From Scolanthus callimorphus (Eukaryota > Cnidaria > Anthozoa > Actiniaria > Edwardsiidae): a stretch of DNA of 64,000 nucleotides. The notes below the pieces were generated by a model. That model was not told the origin of the DNA and made no database searches. It saw only the letters and a list, made by a program, of their open reading frames with translations. The position numbers and the translations under genes are program-made. The stretch covers positions 28,789,387 through 28,853,386 of the forward strand of contig CM066918.1 of assembly GCA_033964015.1 (NCBI GenBank), in the 5' to 3' direction. The first letter of the stretch is position 1. Every line of letters begins with the position of its first letter. Below are positions 10,977 through 22,870 of the stretch, piece after piece.

Positions 10977-12607
10977 GTCCCAGGATTTGTCGAAATTTTT
11001 TTGGGGAAAATGTAAAATACCATGATTCTAGTTTTGACTGATTTGACTAGCTCTTGGTGAATTTGCAATACCTTTTGCTTCAGATGTGTCAATAGCTCTA
11101 CTTTGCTTCCTACTGTAGGTGCTGATAGGGCAATCATTAGCCTGCATAAGCAGCTCTTAAGTGAGGGGAGGAGAGTTGAGGACAAAGAAAATCAAAAGAG
11201 TGAACAAGTGGGCCGTGGGGAGAGAAAGGGTCCCCTGCCCAAGTCCAGTGACATCAACTCTCCCAGTTTTGCTGGGAGTCTCGAGATTTTTCTCTTCATC
11301 TCCAGGGAACATTTCAAGATGGCTGCCATACATTTACTGTACTTTCTCCTGGGAGAATTGCAGAAACGTTTGCCATTTCAAGGCAGTCTCCAGATTTTTT
11401 GAAGTCCTGAGGTTGACGTCCCTGCAAGTCCCTCATCTTTCGATTTTCTTTTGCCTCTGCTCTCCCTCCCCTTTAGAGAGTCTAACACGCCAAACATTAA
11501 AAAACTGGACCACTCAGAATATCCTAATCTGAACCAGACCACTTGAGACCATTTTTTATTATTTTACTGTATTTCTCCTGCCTTTTGATCATGGGCTGTT
11601 CCCATACAGTTGTTTATTTCGGCTAAAATCTCCTAGCTTTTCTATTCAATGTGTGGTTACAGAAATTACCCATACCCCCCCTACGGAAGGGCATTGAAAA
11701 TTCTGGAGGGGTCATTTCCATACAAATACTGTATTTTTCCTTGGAAATTCCAGAGGGGTGGGGGGTCACTTTTCAACACCCTTCCGTGGAGGGGTATGGA
11801 TATTTTCTGGAACCACACAATCAGGTTGGCATCTCTGAGATCCCAGTATTTAAAGTGTAGTCAATAGGTGTAACTTGTATTAAGACAACAAATTACAAAT
11901 AAAGACTAATTGTTCAGGGTCATTTCACATCATCACTACCCAAACTGGGAAATTCGGGGTTGACCCTGATGAGGAGGCCCCTGGTGTAAGAACCATTCCC
12001 AGAGGACACCTTTGTGTTCAGTTCTTATTTCACCATGTTTTGTTCTACCAAACAAAAGAAGCTTTGTGACACAACTTGTGAACAATTATACACAGGTTCT
12101 TACATCAAGGTGGAGCGGGAATCATTCTTGAACCCAGAAGCTCGTCACCTCTTTCCTCACGGGCGAGGCTCTGGTGACAGCCATTGATTTGATACAGAGC
12201 TGTTGAGAGAAACAACATTCTACGCATAACGGTATGCCCCAACATTCAAAATCAGCCAAAGCGAAGGCTCTCAAATGGATGTTCCCAGAGCCTCCCCCGC
12301 GAGCAGACGAGCCGCGGAGTTCTGGGTACAAGAATGAGCGGGTTTTATTAATTGAAAAGAATTGTGCATGGGGTGGAATGGGAAAATAAAGAAAAAATCA
12401 AATTGTATAAACCAAAATTTGGTGTGCATGCTAGTTTTATGCTGCTTCAGGGCAAGCAAAAAATGTATTATTTACCGGCTTGCAGCGTCGGTCCAGACCC
12501 AACCTCGTGAGACACAGAGATGGCCCAGGTGAAACGTTACACATGAGTGGGATTCCTTTGGTTTGCAAGTCTGCCATCCAAGTCAGCGGTGTTGCCCATA
12601 AAACAAA
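10977..12607. other. Intergenic region upstream of YEATS4
   Basis: The region contains GGAAATTCCAG-type repeats (11680-11800) and the third copy of the 4330-4530 dispersed repeat (about 12165-12335). ORFs at 11103-11532 and 11649-11867 fall in repeats and show no family resemblance. YEATS4 promoter and 5' UTR sequence should lie just before 12608. Confidence 0.5.
12165..12335. repeat. Dispersed repeat copy C
   Basis: This copy is homologous to 4755-4945: gaggctctggtgacagccat, then atacagagctgttgagagaa, then cctcccccgcgagcagacga. Two copies lie about 7.4 kb apart in the same orientation. Confidence 0.55.
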
Positions 12608-15600
12608 ATGGCGGGCTTTGGAGACAACTCTCGCGTGAAGGTATATCACCAAAACTTTGATCCTTTTCTCGGTTTCTATGATGAAATAACACAAACATTA
12701 TGTTTTACAGGGTGTGACGATTGTTAAACCTATCATTTATGGGAATGTGTCGCACTATTTCGGCAAGAAACGCGAGTCGGATGGCCACACGCATGGATGG
12801 ACAGTTTATCTTCGATCATTCAAAAACGAGGTAAAAGAGCTCGACTTTTCTTACTAAAATATAGAATGCATATTATAACAGAACAGAGTAGATTATCCTT
12901 TGAATTTATGTGAGGGGTGGGAAGAAGAGCGTGCCCTTAGAGTCGAGGCAGTAATATGTTCTGATACTTTGTTGTCACAACACATTGAGAGGGTAAGCCC
13001 TCTTGTCGACTCCATCGATTTTCGCTCCTCCTCAACTCCCCTTCTCTCCTTTAGAGCTGCTATAACCTTTAATAGTCATGTGATTTAAAACTACTGTATT
13101 TATTCTGTAGGATATTTCCAGCTATGTTAAAAAGGTGCATTTCAAGCTTCATGAAAGTTATGCTAACCCTCTAAGAGGTATGTGCAGCTTATTTTACTTC
13201 TCTGGTAGTGAATACCTTTGACCTATATGTATCTAAACAGCCTAGATTTTCAACCTTGTTATTTTCAACATGCAGTTGTTACCAAGCCCCCATATGAGAT
13301 CAATGAGTCAGGATGGGGAGAGTTTGAAATAACAATCAAGATATTCTTCATGGATCCCCAGGAAAGACCTGTAAGTTATTATTTTATATTATAGTTGACT
13401 ACTATTCATCTCAATCCCTGGGATTATGAATGATCGAATGAATGATCTGTTTATTTCAACCTCTTGCAGCTTAACAGCTGAATTACAGGTCAGGTCAAGT
13501 CACATTACATAACATATAGATTGTATATTACGAATAAATTATGAAAATCACACAGTGACAAACTGACCAAATCGGTCTGTATTAAATTTGGGCTTGTGTT
13601 TAGGGGGTGCCTAAGATTGTACCTGGCATTTAAAAGCTGCGCAACAGGGCTTCCCTGCTTCCCTGCCTGGAGCGTGCCCACGAACCTGCGACAAGCATCT
13701 AAGCGATTAGTATAATTGGTGATTAGTATAATTACTCAAGTGAATATAAGAAATATAAGTGTGCTGATTGGTCGAGGGGTTTGTTTTCTCTTGCTATAAT
13801 CACCTACTGGTGACTATAATATTGAAAGCATTTGGAGCATGCAAGTTTTGTAAGTTATGATCATGAAAATATCCAATGAAAACAGGTTTTTTTTGTCAAA
13901 AAAAACATTCAGAGCAATTACACTCAATTATACTTAAACAATTGGTTGCCTCAGGCTCAGGCTCCAATTCATAGTTCCGACCTGTCATTCAAAGCCATAG
14001 TTACATAGTTAATGTCCCACAAACGAACTAGGGTTTTCCTTAAAAAAAGTCCAAAAATACTCCGATCCCACTTAGGTTTACCAGATATCTTTATCTTCGG
14101 ATCATCTCAGTTTATACTGTCATAAAAGGCAAAAAAGTACTGCAAATCGGGCTGATTTCGGAAGTCCTGAAGTACTGTTTGTGGGACACGATCAGTCCCC
14201 GTGGGAGAATCTTGTCAACTCTGATTGGTATCTCCAGATAGCGTGAAATGGCTTCATTGTTTGATCGGAACTATGAATACTTTGGCTTGGTGACTTTTAT
14301 ATTTTATTGTTTCCAGGTCACTCTTTATCACCTGCTGAAGCTTTTCCAGACAGAATCAGCTCTGGCATCGGGAAAAAAGCAGCTTGTAGCAGAGTTCTAT
14401 GATGAAATTGTAAGCAATCTAGTACTTCCCTCCAGTATTCATTGATCTTGTTGAATCTCCTTGATTTGGTCCAGATTCTTCTCCAAATCTATCCACAGGC
14501 AGAACTCAGTTTTCTGTCTTTCTACTGCAGAAAACTGTAGTTTGATTGTGGTGTGTGTGCTGGTGTAGGAGATTCACAAATGACATCATAATGTGCCTTA
14601 TAATCAGATAAATAAAGGTTTCTCATGGCTGGAAATTGTGCCTGTACGAGTCCCTTTTGCGACTAAACTTACGTCATTTGCCACTTTTGCGACTAAAATT
14701 TTAGTTACTTTGCCACCCACAGTCTGTAAAATGCAACTGAAAATTTAACCTTTTGGCCATTATGTGACCTAATTTTGTGTCAGTTTCCAGCCCTGTTTCT
14801 GTCTTTATGTGTGTCTTCCTGTCTGTGTCATAAACAAATGTAGTAATGCAGTGCAGGCTGCAATATATCTCAATCCTAAATTCCAATTTTTTTTCACATA
14901 TTTTCCTTAAGTGACAAGGTTACCTAAGTATAAAGCCAGTTTTGTATTTGTTCACTAGATATTCCAAGATCCAACCCAGATGATGCAACAATGTCTACTT
15001 AGTACCAGACAACTCCATACGGTGAAGCATGAATCTGACTGTAAGTAGTAAAAGAATGCTAGGGATTTGAGCTGACTCCCATGATGAAAAACCTAAGCAA
15101 GATTCTATAACATATTTTAGGAAGCTAAACGCTTTATACAGGATCTTTAAGGAAGCTTCAGGATTCTATTGGATCTTATACCAGTAGGATCCTAAACAGA
15201 TCTAAATCCTATAGGGTCCTGTAAGATCTTATAATAGCAAGCATCCTGCTTAGTTTTTTTTTACCAGGGACCTGTTATTCAAATCTTCAAGAGAAATCAG
15301 AGATTTATTAGGATTTAGAAAATAACACCTATGTTGTATTGTGAATGTGCACATTCTGATTGGTTAAAAAGCGTGTTTGTAAGAGACCTGAGAAACACGA
15401 TTGTCACGCAACGCTGTCGCGCATGTGTATGTTATTTTCTAAAAGCAATAAAAATACTTTCTGCGTGCTCTCTGGTTTTTTACAAACACTCGGGGAATGT
15501 TGGTCGAACTGATAAAACTTGAAAGACACTCGCCTTCGGCTTGATCAGTTCTCCCAACATCCCCCTAAAATATTTTTTATGAATAAAAGTGACAAAAAAA

Positions 15601-15867
15601 CCTTGTTTGAAAATGTGAATAGGGGCAGAAACAGAAAGAAGAACAACAGCAGCCATAGCCAATGCAAGGACAAAAATCGGGAAGGAAATCGGTCAACTCA
15701 ATGAACGACTAAAAGCAAGTAAAACCACAATACAGAACTTAAAACATGAGATCTCTAAACTAGAACAAGAAGAGGACCAAGGATCATCAGGACAGCCTCA
15801 GCTCAAGGTTCAAATATCACCTCTACAAGTAGCTAGCCAATCACAGCCCAAGACACCAGCTACTTAG
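12608..15867 (+). CDS. YEATS4: YEATS domain-containing protein 4 (GAS41)
   Basis: YEATS4 is the histone acyl-lysine reader subunit shared by the SRCAP and TIP60/p400 H2A.Z-depositing complexes in the nucleus. Seven exons (12608-12640, 12711-12830, 13111-13177, 13276-13370, 14317-14409, 14959-15040, 15623-15867) join in phase and give 244 residues (human 227). The YEATS domain starts [20 protein letters not shown] and ends around EFYDEIIFQDP. Tyr68 (HESYANP) and Trp87 (ESGWGEFEI) match the aromatic acyl-lysine pocket residues Tyr74/Trp93 of the human protein, with a constant offset of six. The last exon encodes the C-terminal coiled coil ([19 protein letters not shown]) used for complex assembly, then a longer Gln/Ser/Pro tail than in vertebrates. 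No frame break is seen. Intron 4 carries a 312-base MITE. Confidence 0.96.
13967..14278. mobile_element. MITE with attcatagttccga termini (YEATS4 intron 4)
   Basis: Terminal inverted repeats attcatagttccga (13967-13980) and tcggaactatgaat (14265-14278) bound a 312-base non-coding element. A second, opposite-orientation copy lies at 46757-46985 in an MTHFR intron. The right end of this copy overlaps a short spurious ORF ahead of exon 5. Confidence 0.75.
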
Positions 15868-18003
15868 GGGGTAGTGATGCAACAGTTATAATTATATCAG
15901 TCCTAGCTAAAGGTGTGACTCACATGAGCCAGTGCCATAGCTAGCGGAGGGGCAGAGTGGACAGTTGCCCCCCAAGTGAAACCCATTATGGTCGATAAAA
16001 TGCTGTCTTGGCGGGAAAAGCTTTGGCCCAACGAGGGCTCACTCAGAGAAAACATTTTATAACTCATCAAGAAAACAAATGCCAAGGAATGAGTGAATAT
16101 GTAATTTATCAACAAGAAAATGAGTTTATTACCCTTTGTTTGCAGTAATTATTTGTTTGTTTGACAAGTCACTAAATTATTCTTCTGCCTAAATAAGAAA
16201 GCAACCGAAACACGTAGCCGGAATACCAAGCGAGCCTGTTCAGGACATTCTATAGGGTAGGCCGGAAACTTGGAGCAAAAAAACAAAAATATGTTTAGCT
16301 GCGTAAGCAATGGTGTGGGTAACCACTCCGTATCTCTGCAGTATCACTGTGCTAACACTCCACGGGGAGGTTTGCTTGTTTTGTGTGCAAATGGAAAACC
16401 GAGGGTGCTTTGCCATGAAACTGAGATATGCTTTAATTTGCAATTCTAAATCTCTCGAAATTGCCACAAAATTAAAATGCATAATTAAAATTCAACACAA
16501 ATCGTTACTGCGGTTTTCGTAATTCTGCGAACTCTCGCTATTGATTTCCAACCGTAAAACCGCCTTCTGGCTTCCGTCAATCAAACTCCCGAGTCTTTTC
16601 GTCGTTGCTCCTTGTGCTTTTTGATTGGCCAGCGCCTAAGCAGTGCTAAAATGATTTCCTGTCGCGACAGCAACGTTACGTGCTGGCCAATCAAAAAGCA
16701 CAGAGTAACGACGAAAAGACTCGGGAGTTTGATTGACGGAAGCCAGAAGGCGGTTTGACGGTTGGAAATCGTTAGCGAGAGTTCGCAGAATTATGAAAAC
16801 CGCAGTAAACCAACGTCAATAGAACTTTGGTCCAACGTGAAAACCTTTGGCGATTTTAAACTTTTATTACCTTTTATTAAAGTTTTATTACGTAATGAAG
16901 CGGAACTGCTGGATAAGGAAAAAATCTATTCAATGTGAAACACTTTCCCTTTCACAATATCCTCTATTAGCATTTCGTGGTTCCTTGCTGGTTGAGTAGC
17001 ACTTTCCTGCAGTGTATCGAAATTATTCGGAGGGCACGATATTATGAATTGAAAGACTTTTCAATGTTGTTTACAGTTTCTAAAAATCATAAGGAAGCAA
17101 CATGAAAATAGTCGGCAATTCCCCATACAGAACAATGCGCCACTTTTACTTAATTCTAAAGGTTTGTTAGAATCTAAGAGTGGCAAATAATCCACATGAA
17201 ACACCCTACCTTCACTTTAAAAAGCTCGTAATCGAAGTTACGTCAAAGTTTACGTTAAAATGTGTATACAAGTCAAGATTGTACGGAAAATTGTATTCAC
17301 TTCATTCGTTGAAAGAGCTAGTCTTTAGTATCTATCATTTAAATTCGCTAGACTTCTTATAGTTGTCATTTTATAGTTTTGACAGGTTTAATTTGATTCG
17401 AATAACAGGTTTCGTTCGTATAGAATTGAAAGAAAAAAGAAAGAAAGAAGGAAAGAGAAAAAATAGCATTTTCTAATCTAAATGACATATGAAACTAGTC
17501 AATTTTAATAGAAGTTCTCAAAAGTGGATTGAACGACTCACAAAACTCATGTTGCGTATAAAATTTGATGTACGAGTTTTGGATAAAAGTCGCTTCTGTT
17601 TCTAAACTGGCAGATTTCTCGTGTTATGAAAAAAACTATTTTGAAATAAGTGTGCCTTTTTGTTGGGCTGCATGTGAGAAATTAGGTCGCTGAATATGAA
17701 AGCATACATCTTACACACTATAGGTTGCCTTGTATCGGAAATTAATAATACTTCAAAACATAACCCTGTAAGGTAAACAAACACCATTAAAATTCGAGAA
17801 AGAAATCTAGATTCGTTTTATTGGGCAGAAATTTTTACTTTGCGTTTTAATTGCGCAGTCAAATAAGATCGCTAAATAATTTATTTGGGGAAGGGTTTCC
17901 AGTTGTCGAATTTTGAAGTTGTTCACAAAAGAACAATGACAGAACAACAGATAGCCTCGCCATAGTGTTGAGGCTGAGCCAGGCAGGTGTCCCGCCTTGA
18001 TCT
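15868..18003. other. Intergenic region between YEATS4 and the glycoprotein gene
   Basis: Apart from the foldback at 16505-16808, no coding or RNA feature is recognisable. Open frames here are short, lack splice context and match no family I know. The sequence is AT-rich. Confidence 0.5.
16505..16808. mobile_element. 304-base foldback element with ~130-base arms
   Basis: The left arm (ttactgcggttttcgtaatt, then tcaaactcccgagtcttttc, then gctttttgattggccag) is repeated almost perfectly in inverted orientation on the right (ctggccaatcaaaaagc … aattatgaaaaccgcagtaa). The central spacer is about 45 bases. There is no ORF of note. The high arm identity suggests recent activity. Confidence 0.78.
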
Positions 18004-18017
18004 GTTGCTATGGCAAC
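18004..18017. promoter_or_regulatory. X-box (RFX) consensus site
   Basis: GTTGCTATGGCAAC is a near-palindromic match to the RFX-factor X-box (GTTGCCATGGCAAC type). It lies about 360 bases upstream of the putative first coding exon of the glycoprotein gene. In animals such sites often mark ciliary genes. Binding is inferred from the motif alone. Confidence 0.5.
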
Positions 18018-18372
18018 CAGGCAGGTGCTTATTGAAATAGGGCATAGTAGTTCATTAGCGAATGGCTTAACCGTAAGACTGAAAATATAGGAAAACATAT
18101 TCGGTATAGTCGGGCTAGATTTTACTCCAGATTTCGGTCGGCCTATCTGGGTTTTAAACGAATGGACGAGCGAAGTAGATTGCCATTTAGTGTCTGGGCT
18201 GTTGAGCTTAGCTGAATCTGCCCGCTAACGGGCTGTCGGATAATATTGGAGTTTTTGGAGCACTTGGTGTGATATCTAAAGGCCTGTTACAATATGTCAG
18301 AGAAGCCTCATGACATGGACAAGTGAGCTTTCGCCCGTTCCTGTCCTCTCATCCTATCTTAGAGGAAGCGAA

Positions 18373-21300
18373 ATGCGCACTTTCTCGTTTCTTGGTAAGT
18401 CAAACATAAAAAAATATTTCAAATTCCACATTTTTCTAGCTGAAAACCCTACTTTGTTTATTTTTTCCACCCCTTGGTCCATGCATTTGAGTTGAGCACT
18501 TTGATTAAGGGCATTCCCAAGGTTGTTTCTCTTTCCTGAAACTCTGTTTACTGTATTTGTTCCCAGGGTTCGTATGGTTGCTTATAGAAACATCACTAGG
18601 ACTTCAGCAGGACTGGCACAGTTGCTCGGTGGTAAGTTTTAACATTAAACTCATTCACTCATGCAATACATGGGATAGCTTCTTATTTATAAAGATTTTC
18701 ACTAAAACGAACTCTTTTGTGAATAATTTATTTTGGCTTGGTAGACTGCCGAATTCTCATTCACCTGACAAACTTCAAAAGGAAAATCCGATAAAACTTT
18801 GTAAAAAGGAAAATATTTTTGGTTTCTAAATCAATCCTTTTTTTACTTAGAGCCTGTGTCAACAGTGCGTTTTTCGTTTTATTCACGGCAAAGACTATAG
18901 AATGATATTTCGTATTCTTTTTTAGCATTGAAACTACATTCATTAATCCGACTCATTAAAAGCTCGGACTGTCTAAGATTATCGTAAGCATTGTTGAATT
19001 TTTCGTAGAAACGAAGTCGAAAGAACGTGTTTTGAGATACACAAAACGCAAAAAGTCAAGATCTGAATTTTGCTCAAGTTAACAAGTTTTGGTGCAGTTT
19101 AATTGGAACGAACAGAGAGTGCCAACATTCACCTTATTCAAGTGTCGAAAATTAGGATTGCTATAGAGTTATACCCCTTGATTGCCTGTTTTATTGCATC
19201 AAGTTTTCGGTTTCCGATGAAATAACATGTTTCTCTAAGGTAACGCATACGTAAGAAAATAAACATAGACATTTTCTAATTTGGAAATCTAACTTTGAAT
19301 ATTTCATATCCTTGTTTCGATTTTCCTGAAGTTGAAAATGAAGCCGGTTTTTATTTCAAATGATCAGAGGGAAATTCATAAAAAATTAACGAGTCGATAA
19401 CACATTGCTGAACGGCTTTCCATATCCCGTGCTTGAATTCAGTGTAAATAGAGGTCTCACATTGCGCCAGAAAGTAAACTTTTCTATCGAGATGACTAAG
19501 ATAATTCAAATATAGGGCCTAACTTAGATTGCAAATTCAGACATGAATTAATTGTACAATGGTTTTCACTTTCATATAAGTAACGAATTTTTCTCCAGTG
19601 AAATTAATTTTCAGAGTATATTGGCTTGGCAAATTTCCAGTTCATTGTTGTTACTGACTTGAATGTATTTGCACTCGGGATTTCGGGATTCCTGACCGCG
19701 TAGCGTGTTCCTTATGAAAATAAATTGTTTTGTTAATTGATTTGTTTGTTTGTTAGAGTTTGTAGAGAGATTTTATTTTTGTTTATTGAACTTTATATTA
19801 TGAAAACTAGTAAGAATTGTGATTTGTGAGGAAAAATTAAATGCGCTTTAGAAAAAAAAAGAAGTGAACACATAAGTGAGGAAAAATATAGAAAAGCGGA
19901 AAGAAAATTGAATAATATGTGAAAAGCATGTCTGTAACAGACGGATACAGACGTCACTCCGCCATTAAGCCAAGCTTTGGCCCGTGTATATTAGTTTATG
20001 CTAAGTTCGTAAGTAACGTCATCTGATAATCTTAAATGAGTCTGGCCAGCTCACGTTTATATAGATCGCCATTTTCGATAGTTTGTCTACAAACAATTTC
20101 AAATGCTTCCAAAGAACATTCTGAGATTGCGAGACCTCTGCTTTTTGTAATAGAACCTCGAAATGGCTTCCTTGTTTTGTTTTTTCATGGAGAATTCGGA
20201 GAGTTGCTATTACCAATGAGGTTTTTCGTTGCAAAACAAATCTATGAAAGGTTTCTAGATCTACTTCACTTTTATTTTAATTTATATCAGTACTGGCCAT
20301 TGGAAGCCGAATAGGAATGATAGCTCACTAGCCACACCTTAGTTAACTAACCCTGTTCCAATTATACGCAGACGTAATTTATTTGGCCGGACTGCATGTA
20401 TAATTTATGGTATAACGTCTAAAATCATATATCACAATTGAAGTGTTATATTAACTGGCTGGATCATTTTAGCGAAGTGCCCCACTGCGCCAATTACAAA
20501 TGAAGTTTGACATATAGGAATGATTACTGGTGATATCTGTTTGTCTTAACTCAGATTAATTGGCAATATTTTTAGTAAGTTTATCACTGGTGGGTGTTGT
20601 AATTAAAATCCCCCGCGAGTGGTGATGTTGCTTAGGTTGAATTGAAGAAGATGCTACCAGCTTTTAGTATTGAACAATTAGCCTTGGGTCCGGGAAGAAA
20701 AATTGCACCTTCAAAATTTCATTTCATTTTATTTCTGGCGAACAAACCGAAATGACTGGAGCTTTCAATCAAGTTGCGAAAAACTCATGCCGTGATCCAA
20801 TCAATATTTCTGACAAACAATCGGTATATTTTTGATGGGTTTTTATTTGTCACTGAGTTTTTTATGAACACTGGAACGAGGGCAATTAATGACTATCCAA
20901 TATTTCCGACAAAGAATCGGTGTATTTTTGATGGATTTTTATTTGTCACTGAGGTTTTATGAACATCAGGAACGAGGGAAATAAATGACTGGAACATCTT
21001 TACGAGGAATTCATTACTCGGAGTCCTAATGGCTTTCTCATTAGGACTGTCGGCCAACACTGTAGAATGTGTGCTATTTATAGCATCAAAAAGACACCGT
21101 CTTTTCAACATTCATTAGCAATTGTCAGTTTTCACGATGTTGCGCACGCAACATAAATGGGATGAGAACAATGCTTGTCTGTTTAAATAACAAAAGCCGC
21201 CTTCGCCAAAACGAGTGACCAACGAATACGAACTGGTTACAAACTGGTATATGCTTCATCGCTGAATGTCACAATAGCCGCCTTATTTGAATATGAATGG

Positions 21301-22836
21301 TCCTTTTGTTTGATTATGCCTCGTTCTATTAGAAGACGACTATATGGCATTCAGCGATGAAGTATATACCTACGAACTGCTCAAGAATATTGTTCTCACA
21401 ACATCTTGAAAACGGTCATATAGACTAAATCGGTAACGATGTTTACATCTTGTTGCCACCCAACTAGATTATGTGGTGATTCCTTTTGGTGATTTATACA
21501 GTTGTCCATTTGTTTTCACTCGGCTGAGTGCACGAGTGTATGTGCAGAACTAACAAAAGTATCCACCCAAGGGAATCATCACATTATCTGAATTGGGTGG
21601 CAACAAGATGTAACCGTGCTCGTCAGAGCTTGAACAATTACTGCCAAACATCGGACATTGTCATCAAAATGGACAAATATCGGACCAAACAATGAAGTTG
21701 TACATTGGTTTGAACATTAATTATTTCATCACTGAAGTGATGACCATATAGAACTCTAGTGACGTCAACCATTCTATATCTGGGATTGAACGGCTGCCAA
21801 TGCTAAATGAAATCGCTTGACAATTTGTCCCACGTATTTGGGTTACTCATTTTCTTATTAAAACGCCTCCCTGTATGCATAAGCGCTAATATAAGAGACA
21901 GACAACAAATATCATAAATGCAAGTCCTAGTCCCAAAGAGAACCGCGACCAATTCAACAACAAACCATTGTCAAGCACGAAATTTTAAAATCGTGACTAG
22001 CGTTGAGTCGTGAGGCAACTACATAAAGTCTTGAGCGGACTAATTTTCATTATTTAAGATTTATATAATGATTTTAGATCGAAGTCGTCTTTATATATAA
22101 TCGAAAGTACTCTTTGACGGATCTTTGAATGGTTTTCTAGTTTCTAAGCCTAATTTCGAGTCTAATTCCCGCATGATTTCTTTAACCTTGACGGTTTTTT
22201 GACGATTGACGGTTAAAGTTCTCAGTAGCCTGAGTAAAACATCAGCTCTATGGGTTCCCAAAAGGCCCATCATCAACCGTGAGCCTTTGCGCCCCATTTT
22301 CTTTTGTTTGCAAATGGATATATTGTTTTTTCGGGTGCTCTGATTGGCTAATAGATCGCAAAGGCTCTCGGTTGATGATGACGTCTGGACAACAAGCTGA
22401 AACAATCCATACCGATAACGTATGCGTTCTGTCTTCAAAGGTGAATTAATTGACAGCGTATAAGTGTGTGTGGGTAGCGAATGCGCATTACCAAAGAAAG
22501 TGTCTTTTCTAATCTCAGTCGGACCTGTAAAATCTTTATAGCTTGTATAATTTGTTTGTCCTTAATTTAGTTTTCAAAGCAGCGGCTTCCCTGTCACAAG
22601 TATGGAATATTTCAGCTCATTTCTCAGACGTCGTTTCTTGCCCAGGGAACCCCAGGGGAGGCGAATGGTAAATGCGAAATTTTCCTAGACAGCTGAGACC
22701 AAGGCTTCAAAATTCGAGATCGAGACGATGAAATATGATGAAATACATTCTCTGTAATTAGACGACCATTCAGTACTCCTAGCCCGTAGGGACCCGCGGC
22801 AGGGCCGCACGAGAAAGGACGGCTGTTTACTCAGGC

Positions 22837-22870
<34 letters not shown>

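Noticed and set aside
22091..22438. Minus-strand 115-codon frame, basic and Leu-rich
   Set aside because: It spans a hairpin (about 22258-22382), has no conserved motif and shows no splice or family support.
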